Positions 23,612 through 30,586 of a DNA stretch of 30,586 bases are shown here, in pieces. The notes under the pieces are model-generated. The model was not told the DNA's origin and made no database searches. It worked only from the letters and a program-made list of their open reading frames with translations. The stretch is from JBECKQ01 sp040235375 (GTDB lineage Bacteria > Planctomycetota > Phycisphaerae > UBA1845). Every line of letters starts with the position of its first letter. The stretch's first letter is position 1. The position numbers were made by a program, and so were the translations under genes. The stretch spans positions 1-30,586 of the forward strand of contig JBECKQ010000048.1 in NCBI GenBank assembly GCA_040235375.1, in the 5' to 3' direction.

Positions 23612-26600
23612 ATGTACTTCGAGAACTACAGACTACAGTGCCCACCATTCGAAGAGACCACGAATCCCTCCTTCTTTCATGAAACCGCCGGCCATCGCCA
23701 ACTGGCCGAGACCGTCACCACCTTGTTGGGGGATCAGGGAGGCGTAGTGCTGGTCCGCGGTTCGCGCGGTTGCGGCAAGTCGATTTTCGCCCGGCGACTT
23801 GCGCGGGTGGCGCCCCGGGGTGCGGCCGTGCTCTCGATCTGCGCTCCGCAGGGTGGCCTTGCCAACATCGCGCGGCAGCTCGGCGAAGGCATTGACGTTC
23901 GGCCTGAAATCAGCGACGCCGAAATCAACGAGGAGACGCTGCCCCACATCCTGTTCGAGGCCGCCGACACAGAGAATGGCTGCCTCTTGGTGATCGATCA
24001 GGCGGAAAACCTCACGGCAGAGAATCTGAGAGAGTTGCGCAGGCTCCACAGCGCCGCCGCGCTCAACGAGCGATCGCTTACAACCGTGCTTGTGGCGGCG
24101 TCCGAAATCAAAGTCGTCTTCGACGATGCCGACCTGTCGGCGTTCGTTGAGAACTGGTCGCGCCCCGAGCCGCTCGGCCCCCTGAGCCGCAAAGCCGGCA
24201 AGGCGTACATCACCACGAGGCTGCGCGCGGCAGGACGCGAGGATTCCTCGCTGTTCTCACCGCAGGCAATCGCACGTGTGTTGGACGCCGCACAAGGGCG
24301 CCCGCGTATCATCAACACGATTTGTGGCCAGGCGCTGTTGGAAGCCGCACGCCGTGGGGATGAGCAGATCGGACTCGACGTTGTCGAGCAGGTGATTCAG
24401 GAAATCAGCCAGGGACCGGTCTGCGGCGAGCTCCCGCATCATGATCATGATGACGCCGCAGAGCCGCCCGGGGACTCTACCTCGAATCTCGAAGCGGCTG
24501 CGACAGGCGCCGTCGACCTCGATCATGCCGCGTTCGTGGCCGAACGGCTGCAATCGATCTGGGAAGCGCTGCCCACCCGCCTCGACGAGCTCGAGAAGCG
24601 AATCGCCAGGATCGAGACGCGGGCGGAAGACATCGTCGCGCGAACGGCCGACCGGCTGAACGCGCTTCGCGAAGCAGGAGAACAGGTGTCTTCGGGCAAC
24701 ATCGACACCGGAGTATCGCAGGCGGAGTTCGAGCAGGTGCAGACCGAAGCCGATCGCCTCTGCCAGCGACTCGCGTCGTTTTCGCAAGAGCTGTTGAACG
24801 TCGGGCAGTCAACGGAAGAGCGAATCTCGCTGCTGCTTGCCAGCCTGGACAGGGCCCAGCACCTCCAGGAGAAGCTGGAGTCGCTGAGCGGGCACGTGAG
24901 CGGCCTCGTCGAGGACGCGCACCGGACCGCTGCCGACGAGCGCGAAAAGCTGAGCGCCATGTTCGCTGACCTGCGAGCCCGGCGGGACGAACTGGCCACG
25001 ATGCTCGCAGACGCCCGACGGACGCAGGAGGAGGAGCTCCGGCGCACGGCTGAAGCGGTCAACGAGCAGCTCTCGAACACTCAGCGGGCGGCCTCGGAGG
25101 CCCAGAGCACGGCCAGCCGCGACCTCGAGCGCGTCAACCGCATTGCCGACGAGGTCCGCCGTAACCTGGAATCGATGGCGAAGCAGGCAGCGGAATACGG
25201 GAAGAAGCTCGCATCGGTGTCAGAGCTCGAGCAGCGATGCTCCAGCTTGGATGCGGTCGCAACCAAGACGCTTGATCGCGTTCAGCAGCGACTGGCGGAG
25301 GCGGACGCGCCTCGCCAGCAACTCGAGGGCGTCATCCATCAAGCAAGCACGGCTGCCGATGCGCTCGCGGAAAAGATCACCGCCGGCGAGGAGGCGATCA
25401 GCCAGGTGCTCTCTTCGGCGAAGGAGTCCGTTCGGCAGCAGGCGGAGCGGATGTTCGACGAGGTTGCGCAACGGATTGCGGAACTCACCAATGCGCGGGA
25501 GCACGACCTGAAGGAAACGATCGAATCCTTGATGCGCAACGCGGAGAGCCGGTCGGCGCAGATAGAGCAGCGCACCGCAAATGCGCTGGCCCACGTGGAC
25601 GAGGCCACCGAAAAGGCCATCCGGCGCTGTTCGGAAGCGATCCAATCTGCGACCGCGACGGGAGAAGCAAGGGCGGCGACGGTAACCGCGAAGCTCGAGG
25701 AGATCATCGCGGCGGAGGAGTCAGCGCGACAGGGCGCCGAGAGGTCGGTCACGATGGCGCGCGAAGCGGCATCGTTCATCGAGCAAAGCGAAGCGAAGCT
25801 GGGCGAGATTCGGCAAGCCGCGGAGCAGCGGCTTGTTCAGCTCCAGGATGCCGCCGACCAGACGGAAGAATCGATCAATACCGCGTGCCGTATCGCCTCG
25901 GAGAAGGTGCAGGCGAAGGTCGCCTCGCTGCTCGAGGAGGCCGGGCAGAAAGCGACGGAGTGCGCCAACTCGGCCGATGCGAGCGCGTCGATTGCCATCC
26001 GGCGGGTCAATGCCGCGGTCCAGGATGCGCGCACATGTGCCGAAACCAACACGAAAGAGACCGCCGAAACGATTGAGAACGTCGCGTGCCAGGCTAGCGA
26101 AACCCTGGCGCGGCACGCCGAGGAGGTCGAGAAATTCGCCCAGACACGGTGCGACGAGATCGGTCGCCGGCTCACGCAGCAGTTCGCGGAAACCGTCGAG
26201 CGAGGGTCGATCGCGACGAACGAGTTGATCGCAAGACTCGAGGCTGCCGCAGCATCGGCGTCGAGTCGCGTGGAGAGCCGCGCGGACGAGGCCAGCGCCC
26301 AGTTGGCGGCCGTCTCCACCGATGCAACGGACAAGGTATCGAGCGCTGCGGCGGTCGCGGCGGAGCACGTCGATCGTCACTGCGAAGAAAGCCAGAAGCG
26401 GGTCCGTCAGACGATCATCGAGGCGCTCCGCGCGATCCACGACGAGTCTTCCAGCATGAAGCTGGCCATGGAACACCAGGTCCAGGACGTGCTGGAGCAG
26501 CTCGGGCGTGCTGCGACGGAAAGCCGGGCAGCCCTAAGCGCTGCCGCCGATCAGGCCGGTGAACAGTTGAGCGAACGGCACGCCGACATCATCCGAAACC

Positions 26601-28099
26601 TCGAATCGGCTGCGGAGCAAGCCTTCGACCGATTGGATACGTCCGCCGAAACACGCTCGAACGCAATCGCGCAAATGGCCGATGAACAGCGGACGTCGCT
26701 GAACCAGACGGCCGGGGCAGTCAGCAATCGCATCGCCGCGGAAATCGCCGACGCCCGGAAATCCATCGAGGAAACCTCGGCCCACGCGATTCAGAACGTG
26801 GAGGACACGACAGCACACGCGGCGCATGAGTGCTTGAACAGCACCTCGGCGGCGCGCGAGCAAATCGAACAGGCCGCTCGCGACAACATCGCGGCAACGC
26901 AGTCCGCCGCGGAGAACGCAACAGGCGCCATCGACGCACGTGTGTCCGCCGCGCTGGCGGCCACCGATGAATGCGTCCGGGACGCCCGGGCCGCCGGGGA
27001 TCGCCTGAAAACGTCGATCGCCGCCAGCGAGAAGGCCTCGGCGGAAGCGCGCACCGCGCAGGAGCAGATCAACCACCTGATCCGCGACGTGTGGTCACTG
27101 ACATCGACGACCGACAGTCGGACACAGGCCCTGGCGGCGCTGGCCCAATCTGCGGAGCGGACCGAGTTGCAGATTCGCGAGTTGGTCGAGCGCGCGGAAG
27201 CGCTGGCCCACACGCTGCCCGCGCAGGTCGAGTCGGCGCAGGAAAGCAGCAACACGCTTGCCGCCCGCACGGGCGTTGTGCAAGACGCCTGCGAAACGAT
27301 CGATTGCACGCTGGCCGACGCGCAGGCGTTCCAGCATCAAATCGCGACGGCGACGCAGGCCGCCGGCCAGCTTGCCGAACGAATCGATAAGGAAGGCCAC
27401 GAGCTCAGCGCGTCAATCGCGACCGCACGCGGCGCCATCGAGGCCATCGAGCGAGCCGACAGCAACGTGCGGATGAATGCTGCCGCCGTCAAGCAGCTCT
27501 CCGGCGCAACGGCCGGTCTGGAGTGCCGGCTGGCGGCGATGCAGGAATCGCTTGCGGAGCCGCTCGCCTTGATCCAGGAGGCGCGGTCGCAGGCCGAGGA
27601 GCTCAACGAGATTTGCCTGGTGGTCAAGCGCGTCTTCCGCGGCGTGTCGCAGGCGAGCCTCGACGCGAACGACCGCATCAAGCTGCTGGGCAAGCTGCTG
27701 GGCGCGGCGGAGCGCACCGCGGAGACAATGAAGCAGTGGGTGCGGGAGTCCGGGCGAGCCCAGGAGCGGCTGGCGGCCGTGCTGAAGCTGGTGCCCGGCC
27801 CCGAGGATACGCATCCGATCGTGGTCATGCCGGAGATCGGCGGCGACCCGCTGCCGGCCAGCCTCAAGAGCGCGAACATATCGGCGAGCGACATGGCGAC
27901 GATGCGCCGCATTCGCAAGGCGGCCGAAGCAATCGGCACGCGGAGCGTCTCCGCGTCAGTGCCGCAAGCGGCGCCGGCCGGCGAGGTCTCTTCCGTGGCT
28001 CCGCGGAATGCATCCGCCACGCGCCTGCGTCCCGAGCAGATTCAGGCCATGATCGACCAGGCGAAGCGCAAGGCGGCAGCCGTTCAGGCGCCGGTTTGA
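23612..28099 (+). CDS. ExeA/GspA-type AAA ATPase fused to a giant coiled coil
   Basis: 1495 residues. Residues 1-270 follow the ExeA/GspA outline: Y.L..PPFEETTNPSFFHET (6-25), Walker A GSRGCGKS (50-57), Walker B CLLVIDQAENL (124-134), PLGPLSRKAGKAYITTRLRAAG (187-208), LFSPQAIARVL..AQGRPRIINTICGQAL (214-242). In ExeA the Walker B reads DEAQ; here it is D129-Q130-A-E132, so the catalytic Glu position is Gln. A His/Asp-rich hinge (275-290) leads to about 1000 residues (300-1390) of almost unbroken Ala/Glu/Arg/Ser helix with MCP- or apolipoprotein-like repeats and about 15 scattered Cys. The end (1395-1495) is Pro/Ala-rich with a last basic helix LRPEQIQAMIDQAKRKAAA. No membrane helix or peptidoglycan-binding domain. 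ExeA proteins assist secretin assembly; the coil suggests a scaffold or filament, by inference only. Confidence 0.88.
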   Translation: MYFENYRLQCPPFEETTNPSFFHETAGHRQLAETVTTLLGDQGGVVLVRGSRGCGKSIFARRLARVAPRGAAVLSICAPQGGLANIARQLGEGIDVRPEISDAEINEETLPHILFEAADTENGCLLVIDQAENLTAENLRELRRLHSAAALNERSLTTVLVAASEIKVVFDDADLSAFVENWSRPEPLGPLSRKAGKAYITTRLRAAGREDSSLFSPQAIARVLDAAQGRPRIINTICGQALLEAARRGDEQIGLDVVEQVIQEISQGPVCGELPHHDHDDAAEPPGDSTSNLEAAATGAVDLDHAAFVAERLQSIWEALPTRLDELEKRIARIETRAEDIVARTADRLNALREAGEQVSSGNIDTGVSQAEFEQVQTEADRLCQRLASFSQELLNVGQSTEERISLLLASLDRAQHLQEKLESLSGHVSGLVEDAHRTAADEREKLSAMFADLRARRDELATMLADARRTQEEELRRTAEAVNEQLSNTQRAASEAQSTASRDLERVNRIADEVRRNLESMAKQAAEYGKKLASVSELEQRCSSLDAVATKTLDRVQQRLAEADAPRQQLEGVIHQASTAADALAEKITAGEEAISQVLSSAKESVRQQAERMFDEVAQRIAELTNAREHDLKETIESLMRNAESRSAQIEQRTANALAHVDEATEKAIRRCSEAIQSATATGEARAATVTAKLEEIIAAEESARQGAERSVTMAREAASFIEQSEAKLGEIRQAAEQRLVQLQDAADQTEESINTACRIASEKVQAKVASLLEEAGQKATECANSADASASIAIRRVNAAVQDARTCAETNTKETAETIENVACQASETLARHAEEVEKFAQTRCDEIGRRLTQQFAETVERGSIATNELIARLEAAAASASSRVESRADEASAQLAAVSTDATDKVSSAAAVAAEHVDRHCEESQKRVRQTIIEALRAIHDESSSMKLAMEHQVQDVLEQLGRAATESRAALSAAADQAGEQLSERHADIIRNLESAAEQAFDRLDTSAETRSNAIAQMADEQRTSLNQTAGAVSNRIAAEIADARKSIEETSAHAIQNVEDTTAHAAHECLNSTSAAREQIEQAARDNIAATQSAAENATGAIDARVSAALAATDECVRDARAAGDRLKTSIAASEKASAEARTAQEQINHLIRDVWSLTSTTDSRTQALAALAQSAERTELQIRELVERAEALAHTLPAQVESAQESSNTLAARTGVVQDACETIDCTLADAQAFQHQIATATQAAGQLAERIDKEGHELSASIATARGAIEAIERADSNVRMNAAAVKQLSGATAGLECRLAAMQESLAEPLALIQEARSQAEELNEICLVVKRVFRGVSQASLDANDRIKLLGKLLGAAERTAETMKQWVRESGRAQERLAAVLKLVPGPEDTHPIVVMPEIGGDPLPASLKSANISASDMATMRRIRKAAEAIGTRSVSASVPQAAPAGEVSSVAPRNASATRLRPEQIQAMIDQAKRKAAAVQAPV

Positions 28100-28154
28100 C
28101 GAATCCCCTGGCCCGGTGTCCCCGCCTGGAATCACGGCGCACGGCGAATCCGTC

Positions 28155-28183
28155 GTGACTGGCGACTCATAAAACACTATCAT
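28155..28183 (+). promoter_or_regulatory. Candidate promoter of the zinc-ribbon membrane protein
   Basis: GTGACT (28155-28160, 4/6 to -35) and TATCAT (28178-28183, 5/6 to -10) with a 17-base spacer; start expected near 28190, about 60 bases before the ATG. It lies in an AT-richer pocket of the 151-base gap. Confidence 0.45.
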
Positions 28184-28250
28184 AGCGATTTGTTCGGCGG
28201 TGCCAGCGGGTGCGTATTTATCTTGCCGGGCGTAGTCGACGGGTAACCGC

Positions 28251-29714
28251 ATGCGTTGCGAGAAATGCAACTATCTCCTCTGGAACCTGGCCAGTCGGTC
28301 GTGTCCGGAGTGCGGCGAGCCGTTCCGCCCCAGCAGCTATTCGTTCGCGCCGAACAGCGTACAGTTCTGCTGTCCCCACTGCGGGCAGGCGTACTACGGT
28401 ACGGACGATGAGGGCCGTCTGGAGCCGCCGCAATTCGACTGCGTCTCGTGCCTCGCGAACGTGCACATGGACCAGATGGTCCTTCGGCCGGCCGAAGGTC
28501 TTGATGAAGAGCAGACGCGCCCGCCAGCTTCTCCTTGGGAACGGCGAAAAGAAAAGGGGTGGATTCGCGCATGGTTCGCGATGGCAGGCATGGCGCTCTT
28601 TCGACCCACGCGGCTCATGCAGGTTACCAGTTTCAAAGGCACCACAGGCCTGGCGTGGAACTTCGCCACGAGCACACAGTTGATTATCGTCACGATTATG
28701 CTGCTGGTGCCACTGCTGCTGTTTCGAGCAATCTTCTCACCCACGGTCACGCTGAGCGTATCCAGAACGCTGCTTGGAATGATTGCCGTGGGAATGTACT
28801 CCGCCGTTGCGGTCCTCCTGCTGCTTCTGCTGATGTGCCTGTGGGGCGCGGTGACGCACGCGCTGCTCAGCCTGACCGGCCATACGGCCGGCGGGATCGA
28901 CCGTACCTACCGGGCAATCTGTTTCAGCAGCGGTGCCAACGTCATCAGCCTGTTGCCGTGCATCGGCATCTTCGGCGGTACGATCTGGTGGCTGTTCAGC
29001 GCCGTGTTCATGGTGAAGGCCGCGCAGCGCGTTGGCGGCCTGCGCGCGGCGTTCGCCACGCTGGCGCCGCCGCTGTCTGCCGTGGTGATTGTTTTGCTAC
29101 TAGTCGGATGGGGAATGTCTTCCTCGATCAGCAGTGCGCGAGTCGCCGCACCGGGCAACAGCATTAAGTCGATTGCCGGCGCCCTCGGCCGCTGTGCGGG
29201 CGGCAATTCCGGCGCGTATCCCGACCACGCCATCGAGTTGGCTGAACTGGGGTACGTTGCCGGCACTGATTTCGTTTGCGCGACATCGGGCACGGATCCT
29301 GCGCACGTTCCGGTCGGCGGGACGACGCTCGCTCAGTTCAAACTGCTGCCCTCCGCGCAGCAAGTGGCCGCGGCACAGGCGGCGGCCAAGAGTCTTCCGC
29401 CCGAGACCGTCGCCCATCGATTAGGGGATTTCGTGTTCACCTACCACGGCTTCGATGCGAACACGAGCAAGCGGCAGCTCTGGCTCGTCGTGTACTGGCC
29501 CGAGTGGGTTCCTCAGAATACGAGCAGCGGCGAGCGAGTGTGGGTGGCGATGGCCGATGGAACGACGCTTTCGTTTCCGCAGAAAGAGATGATCGCTCGG
29601 CTGAAGCGGCAGAATGACTTGCGAGCCCGTGCCGGCCTGCCGCCGCTACCCCATCCCGCGCAGGTGACGCACAAACAGCCCGCCCTCGTGCCGGCGACAC
29701 AACCGGCGCAGTAA
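28251..29714 (+). CDS. Zinc-ribbon, multi-pass membrane protein with pseudopilin-like C-terminal domain
   Basis: 487 residues. Two N-terminal zinc ribbons: CEKC...CPEC (C3, C6, C18, C21) and CPHC...CVSC (C41, C44, C64, C67). A linker is followed by four or five membrane helices (about 140-295), the region resembling Yip1-type membrane domains. After the last helix comes SSARVAAPGNSIKSIAGALGR with GNSGAYPDHAIELAELGYV and FVCATSGTDP. This is the layout of planctomycete pseudopilin-like proteins, where a hydrophobic helix precedes an N..LRQIG-like helix and a G.YPD turn. The end (QLWLVVYWPEW, VWVAMADGTTLSFPQ, LRARAGLPPLP) resembles the ADG-type tail of those proteins. The assignment of both halves is inferred. 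It follows the coiled-coil ATPase gene on the same strand but with its own promoter candidate. Confidence 0.7.
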   Translation: MRCEKCNYLLWNLASRSCPECGEPFRPSSYSFAPNSVQFCCPHCGQAYYGTDDEGRLEPPQFDCVSCLANVHMDQMVLRPAEGLDEEQTRPPASPWERRKEKGWIRAWFAMAGMALFRPTRLMQVTSFKGTTGLAWNFATSTQLIIVTIMLLVPLLLFRAIFSPTVTLSVSRTLLGMIAVGMYSAVAVLLLLLLMCLWGAVTHALLSLTGHTAGGIDRTYRAICFSSGANVISLLPCIGIFGGTIWWLFSAVFMVKAAQRVGGLRAAFATLAPPLSAVVIVLLLVGWGMSSSISSARVAAPGNSIKSIAGALGRCAGGNSGAYPDHAIELAELGYVAGTDFVCATSGTDPAHVPVGGTTLAQFKLLPSAQQVAAAQAAAKSLPPETVAHRLGDFVFTYHGFDANTSKRQLWLVVYWPEWVPQNTSSGERVWVAMADGTTLSFPQKEMIARLKRQNDLRARAGLPPLPHPAQVTHKQPALVPATQPAQ

Positions 29715-29736
29715 GTTGGCGGCGCGAGCATCGGCA

Positions 29737-30586
29737 TCAATCCAGCCAGGATTTGCGGTCCTTGATGCGCGCAGGGGCGTATTCGTCGGTGATGAAGGTC
29801 AGGTACTTGCTGCACATGGCCTCGACTTCCATCTTGAAGCCGTTCCGCATCATCTGGCGGATCTCGCGCTCCCAGGGACGCTTGCCCTTGAACCAGGGGT
29901 AGTTGAGGATCTGCTTCGCCCGGCGGACGTCGTTGGCGTCCAGCTCGATCTTCACGTCGTCGCTCAAATCGAAACGATCGTAATCGAAGCTGGATACGCC
30001 GATGAAACGGGCGTCGGGCACGGCCATCCGCGACGACTCGAACGCCAGGTTGATCGAGCCCTGCTTGATGACCGAGTAGATGTAATACCCCCACGGATCG
30101 TTATCGAGCAGCACCAGCACGGGCAGCTTCAGCTCGTGATGCAGGCGGTAAAGCAGCCGGCGGACGCCGCGCGGGGGCTGGCCGCCGCCGTGGGTGAGGA
30201 TGCAATGGTGTTTTTCCCAAAAGCGGTCCTCGACGAACCGCCGCCAGACGGTGCCTTTTTCGACGTGCAGGACGAACTTCGCCTTGCACTTCTTGAAGCG
30301 GATGATCTCCGGCTCGACGATGCTGGGGATGGCATACCCGCCGGTACCCAGCTTCGTCGCGTCGATCTCGTCACCGCTGTCGGTAAAGACAAGCTCGCCG
30401 ATCATGGCCCCCTTGCTGTCGGCGAAGACGTGCAGCTCCTCACGCAGCGACTGCATGGCGACCTCGAGGTCCTCGATCACGGGGTCGGACTCGTCCTGCG
30501 CGTCGAAGGTCTTTTCGTTCGTGCCCTGAATGGTGTGCTTGGCGAGGTAGTAAATCTGCCGGATGCTGGCCGTCTTGCCGGCTTCG
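29737..30586 (-). CDS. top6A: DNA topoisomerase VI subunit A (Spo11-like), 5' end outside window
   Basis: The frame stays open to the window edge, so the start is missing. The first visible residues, AGKTASIRQIYYLAKHT, hold the catalytic Tyr motif (IRxIYY) of the winged-helix CAP domain; next are NEKTFDAQDESDPVIEDLEV and the Toprim domain, with VLLDNDPWGYYIY (the D-x-D metal site) and THGGGQPPRGVRRLLYRL. Topoisomerase VI is an A2B2 type IIB enzyme that passes duplexes through a two-strand break; it is standard in archaea and plants and sporadic in bacteria. The B subunit would be expected just upstream on the minus strand, beyond 30586. All visible key residues are intact. It converges on the zinc-ribbon membrane protein gene with a 22-base gap. 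Confidence 0.92.
   Translation of the reverse strand, partial: EAGKTASIRQIYYLAKHTIQGTNEKTFDAQDESDPVIEDLEVAMQSLREELHVFADSKGAMIGELVFTDSGDEIDATKLGTGGYAIPSIVEPEIIRFKKCKAKFVLHVEKGTVWRRFVEDRFWEKHHCILTHGGGQPPRGVRRLLYRLHHELKLPVLVLLDNDPWGYYIYSVIKQGSINLAFESSRMAVPDARFIGVSSFDYDRFDLSDDVKIELDANDVRRAKQILNYPWFKGKRPWEREIRQMMRNGFKMEVEAMCSKYLTFITDEYAPARIKDRKSWLD

Noticed and set aside
28135..28158. Hairpin after the coiled-coil ATPase gene as a terminator
   Set aside because: The stem (CACGGCG with CGTCGTG) needs a G-T pair, has no T-run, and overlaps the next gene's -35 candidate.

Overview
The window is a high-GC bacterial chromosome segment. It suggests a planctomycete-type organism, probably of the Phycisphaerae or a related lineage. 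This placement is an inference from gene content and style: a bacterial topoisomerase VI A subunit, a soluble Ser/Thr kinase with TPRs, a CHASE2 cyclase, a SpoIIE-type phosphatase, a zinc-ribbon membrane protein with a pseudopilin-like tail, lipoproteins, weak Shine-Dalgarno sites, and housekeeping genes scattered singly instead of in classical operons. I see no tRNA, rRNA, CRISPR array, insertion sequence or integrase.

Layout. 1-5400 holds the 3' end of an APS kinase (cysC), an O-antigen-ligase-like membrane protein with a TPR tail, a small lipoprotein on the minus strand, hslU without hslV, and rpsU behind a recognisable promoter. 5538-9667 (minus) is a two-gene signalling unit: a CHASE2 class III cyclase whose stop overlaps the start of a SpoIIE/PP2C phosphatase. 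9826-12521 (plus) is a coupled pair of lipoproteins, an arylsulfotransferase-like protein and a sulfatase-fold protein with Thr at the nucleophile position. 12515-18915 carries core metabolism and translation genes: trpD (-), mnmE (+), a SAM methyltransferase (+), folC (-) and aroB (+). The folC/aroB divergent gap is 400 bases long and unusually rich in hairpins.

18956-22104 (minus) is a zinc-ribbon/kinase/TolB-like/TPR protein coupled to a thymidine kinase (TGATG). 22392-28099 is the most unusual part. It holds a membrane-anchored degenerate amidase/PGRP-like protein, a 92-residue orphan protein with a strong ribosome binding site, a possible stem-enclosed structured leader, and a 1495-residue protein joining an ExeA/GspA-type AAA ATPase to about 1000 residues of coiled coil. 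The ATPase has Gln where the Walker B catalytic Glu is expected. A zinc-ribbon, multi-pass, pseudopilin-like membrane protein follows on the same strand from its own candidate promoter. The window ends in a partial topoisomerase VI subunit A.

Several housekeeping proteins depart from textbook motifs: MnmE lacks the G3 Thr and the catalytic Glu, and HslU has GYHG in the pore loop plus a tail after the C-terminal HslV-docking motif. These could be lineage traits or changed mechanisms; alignments would decide. All product names rest on motif reading by eye.
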